Source: Palleronia sediminis
GTDB taxonomy: Bacteria > Pseudomonadota > Alphaproteobacteria > Rhodobacterales > Rhodobacteraceae
Reading direction: 5' to 3'
Assembly (NCBI RefSeq): GCF_004358695.1
Contig: NZ_SNAA01000007.1
Coordinates: 83,732-147,731 of the forward strand
DNA: 64,000 nt
The notes beneath the pieces were generated by a model that did not search any database, was not told the DNA's origin, and was given only the letters and a program-made list of their open reading frames with translations. Positions 47,945-56,732 of this stretch are shown piece after piece; the stretch's first letter is position 1, and each line of letters starts with the position of its first letter. The position numbers were made by a program, and so were the translations under genes.

Positions 47945-49113
47945 GCGACCGAGCTTCCGTCCACGTCGCGCGCCTGCGCACGGGCCCCCGCGATCCAGGT
48001 CCGCGTGTCCTGGATGAAATGCATCTCGGTTCCGTTGCGCGACAGCCCGAACCGCCCGCCCGCGATCACGGCGCGCACCCCGTCATGGGTCGTCACCGCG
48101 TTGCACGATTGCGCCCCCGGCGCGCCGTTGTCATGCCCCGTGCAGCCCGACAGCAGCACATGCAGCCCCGGCGTCCCGTCCTCGTGGAACGACCAGCCGT
48201 CCTTGGCCCCGAACGAGGCATCGCAGCCGAAGAACGCCGCCAGCCCCGCCAACCGGCGCACCCGCACCGCGTCGGCGGGCGCGGCCGGGCTCGACGGCGC
48301 GGCATAGCGAAAGCTGCACCCGACCGCGACGAGGTTGCGCGCACCTTCGGCATCGCAATGCAGCGCGCCCGTGATCCCGCCCTCGCAGTGGATATCCTCG
48401 AGATAAAGGTCCGCCGCATGGCTCAGAAACCGCGCGCCGTGAAACCCCCGCAAAAGCGCCAGGTCCTCGGGCCCCGGTTGCGCGCCATCGCCCCGATTGA
48501 CCGCAACGCCGCCGGGGGTTTCGCACCAGCTTTCGGGGGTCGCGCGGCAGGCGGCCTCGTCCACGACGCGGGCCAGCTCGGTGAAATGCCCCCGGTCGGT
48601 GCAAAGATCGGTTCGAAAGACCCGCTTGACCCCGGACACCGCCGCATGGGCCAGCCCGCCCGAAAGGGTCCAGTCGACCGCGAACGGCCCGGTGCGGTAG
48701 ATCACCGGCCCGCCCCAGCCCAGGATCGCCACGGGGAACGCGGGCTCCACCCGGCCGTTGCGCGTGAACGCGCTTTCCGCGAACCGCCCGGCCCGCACGA
48801 TCACCCGATAAGCGCCGCCCGTCAGGTTGCCCGCCGAGAAGGCCGCATGGATCGTTCGCACCGCATCGCCGAAATCGCCGTCGGCCGCGCCCAGGCCGCT
48901 TCGAGAATCGTCGCCCGACACCCCGTCGACATGGATCGCGGGGCCGGTCCAGATCGCCGGATCGACCAGCGATCGCGGGTCGCGGCCTGCCCGGTACGTG
49001 GCGCCCACCGCCCGGATCAGCGGATCGGGCGCGGCCCAGCCCATGCCGGCGGGCATGGCGACCGCGCGCTCGGGCGCGGATGGCGCTCCCAGCGTCGCTC
49101 CGACCGCGATCAT
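47770..49113 (-). CDS. ghsB: GTA head-spike fibre protein (GhsB-like), beta-helix
   Basis: 447 residues with no signal peptide. The N-terminal 60 residues are followed by AIHVDGVSGDDSRSGLG and FGDAVRTIHAAF, the start of a right-handed beta-helix typical of phage fibres and pectate-lyase-like proteins (repeats such as GFHGARFLSHAADLYLEDIHCEGGITGALHC in part). In Rhodobacter capsulatus the equivalent pair, rcc01079-rcc01080, makes head spikes of GTA particles that bind recipient capsule. The call rests on the partner gene, the fold, length and the capsule-locus neighbours. It overlaps ghsA by ATGA. Confidence 0.75.
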   Translation of the reverse strand: MIAVGATLGAPSAPERAVAMPAGMGWAAPDPLIRAVGATYRAGRDPRSLVDPAIWTGPAIHVDGVSGDDSRSGLGAADGDFGDAVRTIHAAFSAGNLTGGAYRVIVRAGRFAESAFTRNGRVEPAFPVAILGWGGPVIYRTGPFAVDWTLSGGLAHAAVSGVKRVFRTDLCTDRGHFTELARVVDEAACRATPESWCETPGGVAVNRGDGAQPGPEDLALLRGFHGARFLSHAADLYLEDIHCEGGITGALHCDAEGARNLVAVGCSFRYAAPSSPAAPADAVRVRRLAGLAAFFGCDASFGAKDGWSFHEDGTPGLHVLLSGCTGHDNGAPGAQSCNAVTTHDGVRAVIAGGRFGLSRNGTEMHFIQDTRTWIAGARAQARDVDGSSVAYKCSNAGRLWLEDAVADAAGGDAPLAVEANGGTVGLRRFRAISGGVAAYSGGSVGPF

Positions 49114-49382
49114 CAGACCAGCCCCACGATGCGGCCGGCGCTGGTGCCCGAGAACTCCACCCGTCGCAGCCGCAAGGGATAGACCACCCCCGCGATCAGT
49201 CCGGGCAGGACCGCCCGACTGCCATCCCTGAACGTCACGGCCACGTCGCCGGGATCGCCCACCATGATCGCGCGCGGCACCCTCGACAGGTCCGCGCCGT
49301 CATCGGGCACGATGGGAAACCCGCCCGTCAGCGGGGCGGAGAGGGTCTGGGCGTGATCGGCGAAGTCGTCGCGAAGCGTCAT
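49113..49382 (-). CDS. ghsA: GTA head-spike base protein (GhsA, RCAP_rcc01079 family)
   Basis: 89 residues. MTLRDDFADHAQTLSAPLTGGFPIVPDDGADL and a later VAVTFRDGSRAVLPGLIAGVVYPLRLRRV fit the spike base protein family named after RCAP_rcc01079. This protein joins the spike to the GTA capsid vertex. ATG 49382 has an AGGAA site. It precedes ghsB with an ATGA overlap. No other GTA structural gene is near; in R. capsulatus, too, this pair lies away from the main cluster. Confidence 0.8.
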   Translation of the reverse strand: MTLRDDFADHAQTLSAPLTGGFPIVPDDGADLSRVPRAIMVGDPGDVAVTFRDGSRAVLPGLIAGVVYPLRLRRVEFSGTSAGRIVGLV

Positions 49383-49459
49383 GATCGGGGTTCCTGCTGC
49401 CAAGGTTCCGCCACTCTGCCGCAAGGCCCTCAATACCGCGCGAACACCCCGTGCGGCGC

Positions 49460-49500
49460 GTTTACCCCGGCACGGCCTGCACATCGCACCGGCGGTAAAC
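49460..49500. promoter_or_regulatory. Inverted repeat upstream of ghsA
   Basis: GTTTACC (49460-49466) and GGTAAAC (49494-49500) are perfect inverted arms 27 bases apart, 78-118 bases upstream of the ghsA ATG. They are AT-rich islands in GC-rich DNA. They may be an operator for ghsAB or part of the SorC-gene 3' end. Confidence 0.35.
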
Positions 49501-49535
49501 GGCGTCCGACCACGGCGCGCGGCCGAATCGCCCCG

Positions 49536-50525
49536 TCAGGCGGGGTCGTCGAGCAGCCGTTCCGCGATATCCGAACTGGTGACGACATGGGTGGCAAAGC
49601 CCCCGATCAGCGCCGCGCGCGTGGCCTCGGTCCGCGCGGCGCCGGCGGCGACGAGGATGCCCACCGGCTTTGCCGCCATCTGGGCCAGCGTGACCCCGAT
49701 GATCCGATCCTCGTTTTCCAACGGCATGGGGCGACCCTGCGCGTCGATCAGCCGGCCGCAGATGACCCCCACGGCACCCGCATCGCGCATCCCCGCCAGG
49801 GTGTCGGCATCCATCAGTCCGGTATGGGCGATATGGCTGTCATCGCTGCATGTGCCCGCGGCGAACACCACCTTGTTGCACGATTCGACGGCCCTGAGCT
49901 GTTCCGCCACCACCGGCTCGGCCTTCAGCCGCGCGCAGAGTTCGCGGTCGCTCAGCAGCAGCGGCACATGCAGGTTGACGCAAAGCGCATCGAACCTGCG
50001 CGCGAGGTTGGCCGAACACGCCTCGGCCGCGAAACCCGGCGCCGCGGGCCGCGAGCCCAAAAGCTGCACCACCGTCAAATCGCGGATCGGGACGGGCGGG
50101 GCGGCATCGGCCAGCCGATAGATCGTCTCGCCCCAGGCCACGCCCAGCCGGTCGCCGGGCTCGAGCAGTTCGGGCAGCCAGTCGGCCGCGGCGCGGATCA
50201 CCCGCGCGGCCGCGCGCTCCGGGTCGCCCTGCGGCACGACCAGCGCTTCGCGCAGGTCGTAGGCCGCGCAAAGCCGGCGCGCCAGGGACGACCCGCGAAA
50301 GACCTCGGTATCGAGCGAGACGCGCACGTAGTCGCGCCGCCGCGCCTCGGCGAGATAGTTGACCACCGAGGCGCGGCTGACACCCAGCCGCTGCGCGATC
50401 TCGTTCTGCGTCAGCCCCTCGTGGTAATAGCACCACGCGGCCTCGACGATGGCCTCGTCCTGCCGCGGGCCGCGCCCCTCGGCATCGGTCGGGCGACCGC
50501 CCCGCACGCCACCGGCGGGGCTCAT
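49536..50525 (-). CDS. SorC/DeoR-type sugar-binding transcriptional regulator
   Basis: 329 residues. An N-terminal helix-turn-helix (about 38-60: LTQNEIAQRLGVSRASVVNY) is followed by a SorC sugar-phosphate binding domain: GDRLGVAWGETIYRLAD, NLARRFDALCVNLHVPLL and DAGAVGVICGRLIDAQG. It would sense a phosphorylated sugar made by MtnK/MtnA and control the locus. It is last in the leftward mtnK-mtnA-regulator transcript, 4 bases after mtnA. Confidence 0.9.
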   Translation of the reverse strand: MSPAGGVRGGRPTDAEGRGPRQDEAIVEAAWCYYHEGLTQNEIAQRLGVSRASVVNYLAEARRRDYVRVSLDTEVFRGSSLARRLCAAYDLREALVVPQGDPERAAARVIRAAADWLPELLEPGDRLGVAWGETIYRLADAAPPVPIRDLTVVQLLGSRPAAPGFAAEACSANLARRFDALCVNLHVPLLLSDRELCARLKAEPVVAEQLRAVESCNKVVFAAGTCSDDSHIAHTGLMDADTLAGMRDAGAVGVICGRLIDAQGRPMPLENEDRIIGVTLAQMAAKPVGILVAAGAARTEATRAALIGGFATHVVTSSDIAERLLDDPA

Positions 50526-50529
50526 CGCG

Positions 50530-51633
50530 TCATTCCGCGGCCTGCGCCATGTCGGGGAACAGCGCGGCCATGCCTTCGGGCGTGGCCTTGCAAATCCCGC
50601 GCTCGGTGATGAGCCCGGTGACGAGCCGGCTGGGCGTCACGTCGAAGGCCGGGTTGCCCCCGGCCGAGCCCTCGGGCGCCACCCGCACCGTGGCAAAGCC
50701 GCCATCCTCGCCGATGCCCTGCACATGCGTCGTCTCGACGGCGGCGCGCTCCTCGATGGGGATCTCGGCCACGCCGTCATCGACGGTCCAGTCGATCGTG
50801 GGCGACGGCAGCGCCACGTAGAACGGCACGCCGTTATCCTTGGCCGCCAACGCCTTGAGATAGGTGCCGATCTTGTTGCAGACATCCCCGCGCCGGGTGG
50901 TGCGGTCGGTGCCGGTGATGACCAGGTCGACCATCCCGTGCTGCATCAGGTGCCCGCCCGCATTGTCGACGATATAGGTATGCGGGATGCCGTGGCTGCC
51001 CAGCTCCCACGCCGTCAGCGCGCCCTGGTTGCGGGGGCGGGTCTCGTCCACCCAGACATGGATCGGGATGCCGGCGTCATGGGCCTGGTACATCGGGCTC
51101 GTCGCGGTGCCGAAATCGACGGTCGCCAGCCAACCGGCATTGCAGTGGGTCAGGATGCGCACGGGCTCGCCCTCGGGCTTGCCGGCGGCGATCTCGCGGA
51201 TCAGCTCCAGCCCGTGGGTTCCGATGGCGCGGTTGATCTCGACATCCTCGTCGGCGATCTCGTGGGCGAGGCGCAGCGCCGCCTCGACACGGTCCCCCTC
51301 GGGACGCGATGCCAGCGCGCGGCGGCACCGGTCGAGCGCCCAGCGCAGGTTGATCGCCGTGGGCCTCGTGTCGTGCAGGTAATCCCAGGCCCTTTCGAGG
51401 CTGGCATCCGACGGATCGCGCGCCATCGCCAGCGCCATGCCATAGGCCGCCGTCGCCCCGATCAGGGGCGCGCCGCGCACCCGCATCTCGACGATGGCCG
51501 CGGCGTAATCCTCGATCGTATCCAGTTGCTGCGTGCGGAAATCATGCGGCAGCCAACGCTGGTCGATGATCTGCAACGCCCCGGCGGACTCGTCCCACCA
51601 AAGCGACCTGTAGGGGGTTCCGTTGACCTTCAT
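50530..51633 (-). CDS. mtnA: S-methyl-5-thioribose-1-phosphate isomerase
   Basis: 367 residues. Catalytic Cys in [18 protein letters not shown] and Asp in [24 protein letters not shown], with [17 protein letters not shown] near the N-terminus and [19 protein letters not shown] near the end. It opens the ring of 5-methylthioribose-1-phosphate to 5-methylthioribulose-1-phosphate. Homologues act on 5-deoxyribose-1-phosphate too. Its ATG overlaps the mtnK stop (ATGA). Confidence 0.95.
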   Translation of the reverse strand: MKVNGTPYRSLWWDESAGALQIIDQRWLPHDFRTQQLDTIEDYAAAIVEMRVRGAPLIGATAAYGMALAMARDPSDASLERAWDYLHDTRPTAINLRWALDRCRRALASRPEGDRVEAALRLAHEIADEDVEINRAIGTHGLELIREIAAGKPEGEPVRILTHCNAGWLATVDFGTATSPMYQAHDAGIPIHVWVDETRPRNQGALTAWELGSHGIPHTYIVDNAGGHLMQHGMVDLVITGTDRTTRRGDVCNKIGTYLKALAAKDNGVPFYVALPSPTIDWTVDDGVAEIPIEERAAVETTHVQGIGEDGGFATVRVAPEGSAGGNPAFDVTPSRLVTGLITERGICKATPEGMAALFPDMAQAAE

Positions 51634-52889
51634 AGCACATCCCTTTCGTTGAACTCCCGCGCCATCGCGGTCAGCGCGCGGGCGTCGGGGACGGTTTCGG
51701 TCCGCAGGATCAGCTCGCGCCCCATCATGAGGTTGCGCGCCTCGAGCCGGGCGCGCAGCGCGGTGTCCTCGATCTCCTGGAAATCGGCGTTATGGGCCAG
51801 CGACAGGCAGCGGCGGTGCATCTCGATCCCGCAGATCGCCACCGCGTCCGACCAGATATCGCGCAGCAGGGCCTTCATCGCGGGCTCCGAGGAATGCCCC
51901 TGATCCTCGAACAGGCAGGCGGGAAACAGCATTCCCGTCCGCTCGGTCGTCCAGAGCCGCGCGAACTCGGCCTCAAAGCTCGCGACGGTGCCCTCGATCG
52001 TCTCGAGGATCCAGCCCTGGTACGCGGCCGGATCGTCGCCGCGATGCGCGGGCTGGCTGAAGAACGCCATGAGATAATTCGCGATCAGCATCCCGATATC
52101 AAAGCCCATCGGCCCGTATTGCACGAATTCGGGGTCGATCACGCGGGCCTCGGTCGCGGTGGCCATGATCGACCCGCTGTGCAGATCGCCATGCAGCAGC
52201 GTCTCGGTGTTCGAGGCAAAGCTCATCAGCATCCGCTGCACCCGCGCCTTGAGCGCGGCATCCTCCCTCAGCCGGGCGATGACCGGCTCCAGCCCCGGCG
52301 TATGGCTGTTCAGCTCGGCGTCGAAATAGGGGTCGGTGAACACGAGGCTCTCGGTGATCGCCGGGATCTCGACATTGCCCGAGAACAGCCCGACATCGGC
52401 TTTCTTGGCGCCGCTTTCCATCGACAGCTCGGAGCCGCGGAAAGCGGTGCGCGCGCAGAACGTGCCGATCCGCTCGGCCAGCCCCTCAACGCGCTCTCCG
52501 GCGATCATCTTGCGGCGCAGGATGACATGCGGGCTGAGAAACTCCATCACGATGAGCGCCTGCGCCTCGTCGAAATGATAGACCTCGGGCACGCTTCCGG
52601 GGTCGCGCGCGGCCTGCCGCGTCAGCGCGTGATACTCGTAGAAGGCGCGGTAAAGCGGCAGCGGCCAGCTATCGCCCACCAGCCGCACATAGGGCAGCGC
52701 CTGTTTCACCACCGCCGTGCCAACGGGCCCCTCGACGATGAAGACGAGGTTGAGGTTGCCGTCCCCCACCTCGCGCACCCGCCATGCCGACGCGTCCGGC
52801 CCGACCTTGCGCGACAGGATCTCGACGCCCGCCAACCGTGCGCCGAGGCTGTCCACGTCCAGGGGTTCGTATTCCTGCGATGGCGTCAT
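51630..52889 (-). CDS. mtnK: S-methyl-5-thioribose kinase
   Basis: 419 residues, aminoglycoside-kinase fold. [14 protein letters not shown] and the [10 protein letters not shown] lysine strand near the N-terminus, the Brenner-like [13 protein letters not shown] catalytic loop, and [17 protein letters not shown], the DFG equivalent. It phosphorylates 5-methylthioribose at C1. No mtnN nucleosidase or mtnP phosphorylase is present, so the sugar itself is probably taken up. AGGAGG precedes ATG 52889. It is the first gene of the leftward transcript. Confidence 0.95.
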   Translation of the reverse strand: MTPSQEYEPLDVDSLGARLAGVEILSRKVGPDASAWRVREVGDGNLNLVFIVEGPVGTAVVKQALPYVRLVGDSWPLPLYRAFYEYHALTRQAARDPGSVPEVYHFDEAQALIVMEFLSPHVILRRKMIAGERVEGLAERIGTFCARTAFRGSELSMESGAKKADVGLFSGNVEIPAITESLVFTDPYFDAELNSHTPGLEPVIARLREDAALKARVQRMLMSFASNTETLLHGDLHSGSIMATATEARVIDPEFVQYGPMGFDIGMLIANYLMAFFSQPAHRGDDPAAYQGWILETIEGTVASFEAEFARLWTTERTGMLFPACLFEDQGHSSEPAMKALLRDIWSDAVAICGIEMHRRCLSLAHNADFQEIEDTALRARLEARNLMMGRELILRTETVPDARALTAMAREFNERDVL

Positions 52890-52917
52890 CGGCGCGTCCT
52901 CCTCGGCTAATGGTTAG

Positions 52918-52981
52918 GATTTTTCCACCGGTTTCGTCATTAGTCAACGCAATTGACATTCGTCCAAGCGCGCCGAATAGT
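52918..52981. promoter_or_regulatory. Back-to-back divergent promoter with a shared operator
   Basis: GTCAA-CGCAA-TTGAC (52943-52957) is an inverted repeat. Its right arm extends to TTGACA (52953-52958), followed after 17 bases by AATAGT (52976-52981) toward the transporter. Its left arm read leftward gives TTGACT (52947-52942), followed after 17 bases by AAAAAT (52924-52919) toward mtnK. A CTAA-TGG-TTAG palindrome lies beside it (52907-52917). One regulator dimer here could block both -35 boxes. Confidence 0.65.
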
Positions 52982-53023
52982 GAGATCGGAACGGCCGGCT
53001 CGCGGCCGGCCGGCGGAGGGGCG

Positions 53024-54553
53024 ATGACGAAAACGGCGTGCCGTATCAGGGGTTTGGAGAAATCCTTCGGGCCGAACCACGTTCTGCGCGGGATCGACCT
53101 GGACCTGCGCGCGGGCGAGGTCACCGTGCTGATGGGCGCCAATGGCGCGGGCAAATCCACGCTGGTCAAGGTGCTCTGCGGCTATCACCGCCGCGACGCG
53201 GGCACCATCGAGTTGGGCGGCGCGCCCTTCGATCCCGCAGATGCGGCCGATGCCATCGCGAAAGGCGTCGTGACGGTTCACCAGAACATCGACGACGGCG
53301 TCATCCCCGATCTCGACGTCGCCACGAACCTGACGCTCGACCGGCTGACCGAACCGGGCGCCCCGCTTTTCGTGCGTGACAGCAAGCTCCGGGCCGAGGC
53401 GCGCCGCGTGGCCGAAGGCATGGGCCTGCGGATGGACGTGCGCAGCCGGGTGGGCGATCTCGACGTGGCCGACCGCCAGATGATCGCCATCGCGCGCGCG
53501 ATGGCCCGCGCCCCCGAGGTGCTGATCCTCGACGAACCGACCTCGTCGCTTTCCGCGGCCGAGGCCGAGCGGCTTTTCGCGCTGATCGACCGGCTGCGCG
53601 CGCAGGGCGTCGCGATTCTTTATATCTCGCACCGCATGTCCGATATCCGCCGCGTCGCCGACCGGATCGTGTGCATGCGCGACGGCGCGATCTCGGGCAT
53701 CTTCGCCGAGGCGCCGCTCGATTACGAGGGCGCGGTCTCGGCCATGCTGGGCCACCGGATGACCGATGTGGACATAACCCCGCGCAGCGGCGGCGCCCCG
53801 GTGGTCGAGCTTGGCGGCCTGCGCCTCTTGCCGTCCAGCGCGCCCATCGACCTCGCCGCCCATGACGGAGAGATCGTGGCCGTCACCGGGCTTCTGGGCA
53901 GCGGCAAGACCCGCATGGCCGAGATCCTGTTCGGGCTGGCGCGACCCGCGGCAGGCGAGATCCGGCTCGACGGCCGCCCCTACGCGCCGCGCACCCCGCG
54001 CGAGGCCGTGGCGCGCGGCGTCTTCCTGTCGCCCAAGGATCGCGGGTCGAACGCGGTGATCCCCGGATTCGACATCGCCGACAACATGACCCTGCCCTTC
54101 CTATCGGCCTTCAGCCGGGCGTCGTTCCTGCGCGCGGGCCAGCAGCGCCGCGCGACGCAGGCGATGATCGAGCGTATCGGCATCGTCTGCCAGGGCGGGG
54201 GCGACTCGATCCTGACGCTGTCGGGCGGCAACCAGCAAAAGGTGATGATCGGGCGCTGGCTGATCGAGCCGGCGCGCCTGCTGCTGCTCGACGAGCCGTT
54301 CCAGGGCGTCGATATCGGCGCGCGCCGCGATATCGGGCGCCACATCCGCGCGACGGCCGAGGGGCGCGCGACCATCGTTTTCGTGTCCGAGATCGACGAG
54401 GCGCTCGAGATCGCGGACCGCATCGTGGTGCTGCATGAGAACGCCGTGGCGGGCGAGCATGTGAACCGGAACATCGACCTCGCCGCGATGGTGTCCCAGG
54501 TCTCGGGACCGGCCCGGCCCGCCGCGCAGACAGGAGCACAAGATGGGCAATGA
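53024..54553 (+). CDS. Sugar ABC transporter ATP-binding protein (RbsA/MglA type)
   Basis: 509 residues with two fused ATPase domains. First: Walker A GANGAGKSTLVKVL, DVADRQMIAIARAMA, and LILDEPTSSLS. Second: a modified Walker A TGLLGSGKTRMAEIL, signature LSGGNQQKVMIGRWL, and LLLDEPFQGVDIGARRDI. The first domain has a degenerate signature (DLDVADRQM), normal in this family. It powers pentose uptake. ATG 53024 has GGAGGGG. Genes follow in the order ATPase, permease (10-base overlap), binding protein. Confidence 0.95.
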   Translation: MTKTACRIRGLEKSFGPNHVLRGIDLDLRAGEVTVLMGANGAGKSTLVKVLCGYHRRDAGTIELGGAPFDPADAADAIAKGVVTVHQNIDDGVIPDLDVATNLTLDRLTEPGAPLFVRDSKLRAEARRVAEGMGLRMDVRSRVGDLDVADRQMIAIARAMARAPEVLILDEPTSSLSAAEAERLFALIDRLRAQGVAILYISHRMSDIRRVADRIVCMRDGAISGIFAEAPLDYEGAVSAMLGHRMTDVDITPRSGGAPVVELGGLRLLPSSAPIDLAAHDGEIVAVTGLLGSGKTRMAEILFGLARPAAGEIRLDGRPYAPRTPREAVARGVFLSPKDRGSNAVIPGFDIADNMTLPFLSAFSRASFLRAGQQRRATQAMIERIGIVCQGGGDSILTLSGGNQQKVMIGRWLIEPARLLLLDEPFQGVDIGARRDIGRHIRATAEGRATIVFVSEIDEALEIADRIVVLHENAVAGEHVNRNIDLAAMVSQVSGPARPAAQTGAQDGQ

Positions 54554-55556
54554 CCGCCTGCTGAACTTCGCGATCAAATACGGATTCCTGATCCTGCTTG
54601 CGGGCATGGTCGTCTATTTCGGCCTCGCGGCCCCCGGCTTTGCCTCGCCCCGCTCGGCGGTGTTCGTGCTGCAATCGGTGGCGATCACCGGCATCCTCGC
54701 GCTGGGCGTGACCTGCACGCTGGTTGTGGGCGGGTTCGACCTGTCCATCGGGGCGGTCGCGACCTCGGCGCTGATGCTGTCGGCCTATGCGATGGTCGTG
54801 CTCGAGATGTCGGCGGGGGTCGCCATCGGGCTGTGCCTGCTGATGGGGGCGGCGGTGGGGCTGGTAAACGGGCTGCTCATCGTCAAGTTCCGCGTGCCCG
54901 ACCTGCTGGCGACACTCGGGATGATGTTCCTGCTGATCGGGCTTCAGCGCATCCCCACGCAGGGCAATTCCATCGCGACCGGCATGGCGCTGCCCGACGG
55001 CAGCACCGCCGAGGGCGTGTTTAGCTCCACCTTTCTGTGGCTGGGCCGGCACCGGCTCGATCTCGTGATCGACAACCTGGTGCCCCTGCCGGTGGTCATC
55101 TTCCTGCTGATCGCGCTGGGCATCTGGCTGTTTCTCGGCTTCACCCGGCAGGGGCGGCTCATGTATGCCATCGGGTCGAACGAACGGGCCGCCGGGCTCG
55201 TCGGCACGCCGGTGAACCGCTACAAGATCGCCGCCTACATGATCTCGGGCGTCATGGCCTCGATCGGGGGGATGCTGCTGGCCGCGCGGCTGGGGCGTGG
55301 CGATATCGCGTCGGGCACGAACCTGCTGCTCGACAGCGTCGCCGCGGCGTTGATCGGCTTTGCGGTGCTTGGCGCCGCACGGCCCAACGCCTTTGGCACG
55401 GCGACGGGGGCGCTGTTCGTGGGCATCCTGTTGCAGGGTCTCACGATGATGAACGCGCCCTATTACACGCAGGATTTCGTCAAGGGCGTCGTGCTCGTCG
55501 CCGCGCTTGTCTTTACCTTCTACCTGTCGTCGCGTCGCGGCACGGGCCGAAGCTGA
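54543..55556 (+). CDS. Sugar ABC transporter permease (RbsC type)
   Basis: 337 residues, about nine helices. Typical blocks are LGVTCTLVVGGFDLSIGAV, VNGLLIVKFRVPDLLATLGMMFLLIGLQ, GSNERAAGLVGTPVNRYKIAAYMISG and LDSVAAALIGFAVLGAARP. It works as a homodimer with the fused ATPase. No second permease gene is present. Confidence 0.93.
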   Translation: MGNDRLLNFAIKYGFLILLAGMVVYFGLAAPGFASPRSAVFVLQSVAITGILALGVTCTLVVGGFDLSIGAVATSALMLSAYAMVVLEMSAGVAIGLCLLMGAAVGLVNGLLIVKFRVPDLLATLGMMFLLIGLQRIPTQGNSIATGMALPDGSTAEGVFSSTFLWLGRHRLDLVIDNLVPLPVVIFLLIALGIWLFLGFTRQGRLMYAIGSNERAAGLVGTPVNRYKIAAYMISGVMASIGGMLLAARLGRGDIASGTNLLLDSVAAALIGFAVLGAARPNAFGTATGALFVGILLQGLTMMNAPYYTQDFVKGVVLVAALVFTFYLSSRRGTGRS

Positions 55557-55586
55557 CCCCGTGAAACCCAAAGGGAGGAACCTACC

Positions 55587-56630
55587 ATGCTGAGACGTCA
55601 TCTACTCAAGGCGACCGCCGCCACGGCGCTCGTCCTTGGCGCGGGGCTGCCCGCGGCGGCGCAGGACATGCCCGCGCCCTTCGACAATCCCGGCGACGTG
55701 ACCATCGCGCTCGTGCGCTATCTCTCGACCGGCGATTTTTTCCAGTCCTATCTTTCGGGCGTCGAACAGCAGGCAGAGGCGCTGGGCGTCGACCTGCGCG
55801 TGCTCGACAGCCGGCAGGACGCGGCGCTCCAGGCCGACATGGTCGACCAGGCCATCGCGCTCGGCGTCGACGGGATCATCATCCAGCACGGCCTGACCGA
55901 GTCGATGCAGGCCGCCGCGCAGCGTGCCGTCGATGCCGGCATCAAGGTCGTGGCCTTCGACGTCGATGTCGAGAACGACGCGATCCCGCAGGTCGAGCAG
56001 TCGGATTACCTGCTCGCCAAGCTCGCGCTCGACCAGGCCATCGAGGATCACGGGACCGAGTTCACCGCCGGTTACGTCTATGTCCCCGGCATCGCGCCGC
56101 TCGACCGCCGCGACGCCGCCTGGCAAGAGGTGAAAGAGGCCAATCCCGGCATCACCGAGGCCGCGCAGTTCGGCACGCTCGACAACCCGATCGCCAACTC
56201 GGTCGCCAACCAGGCGCGGTCGGTCCTCCAGGCCAATCCGAACATCACCGTCATGTTCGCCCCCTATGACGAGTTCGCCAAGGGCGTGAAGATCGCCGTG
56301 GACGAGGCCGGGCTGAGCCAGGATATCGACATCTATTCCGCCGATGTCTCGACCGCCGATATCGCCGCCATGCGCGAGCCCGACTCGGCATGGGTCGCGA
56401 CCGTGGCGACCAACCCCTCGGTGGTGGGCGAGGTGTCGGTGCGCACGCTGGCGATGATGCTGGCGGGCGAGGATCCGGGCGACAGCGTGATCGTGCCGCC
56501 GACGCTCATCACGCAGGATTTCCTCAACGAGAACGACGTCAGCAACATGGAAGAGCTCGGCGCCAAGATGCCGCAATTCCAGCATGCCGACGTGTCGACC
56601 CCCGACTGGATTCCACTGCCCCAGCGGTGA
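55587..56630 (+). CDS. Periplasmic sugar-binding protein (ABC transporter, pentose type)
   Basis: 347 residues. The signal starts MLRRHLLKATAATALVLG, a twin-arginine-like RRHLLK motif, and is cut near AAAQ (residue 26). The mature fold is periplasmic-binding-protein type 1: IALVRYLSTGDFFQSYLSGVEQQAEALG, then GVDGIIIQHGLTESM, VVAFDVDVENDAIPQV, and MFAPYDEFAKGVKIAVDEAG. A GGGAGGAA site is strong, as expected for a binding protein made in excess. The substrate may be 5-methylthioribose or a related pentose, inferred from its neighbours. Confidence 0.92.
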   Translation: MLRRHLLKATAATALVLGAGLPAAAQDMPAPFDNPGDVTIALVRYLSTGDFFQSYLSGVEQQAEALGVDLRVLDSRQDAALQADMVDQAIALGVDGIIIQHGLTESMQAAAQRAVDAGIKVVAFDVDVENDAIPQVEQSDYLLAKLALDQAIEDHGTEFTAGYVYVPGIAPLDRRDAAWQEVKEANPGITEAAQFGTLDNPIANSVANQARSVLQANPNITVMFAPYDEFAKGVKIAVDEAGLSQDIDIYSADVSTADIAAMREPDSAWVATVATNPSVVGEVSVRTLAMMLAGEDPGDSVIVPPTLITQDFLNENDVSNMEELGAKMPQFQHADVSTPDWIPLPQR

Positions 56631-56732
56631 CACGAGACCGCCGGTCCGCCCCTGGCGGCGGGCCGGTGCATTGGCCACGGGCCGCGCGGGGCACAGGCGC
56701 GCCCACCCGGCAGACAGGAATGGACCGACGCG

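Noticed and set aside
56631-56732. Possible small gene between the binding-protein and transketolase genes
   Set aside because: No open frame with a ribosome site; treated as spacer.
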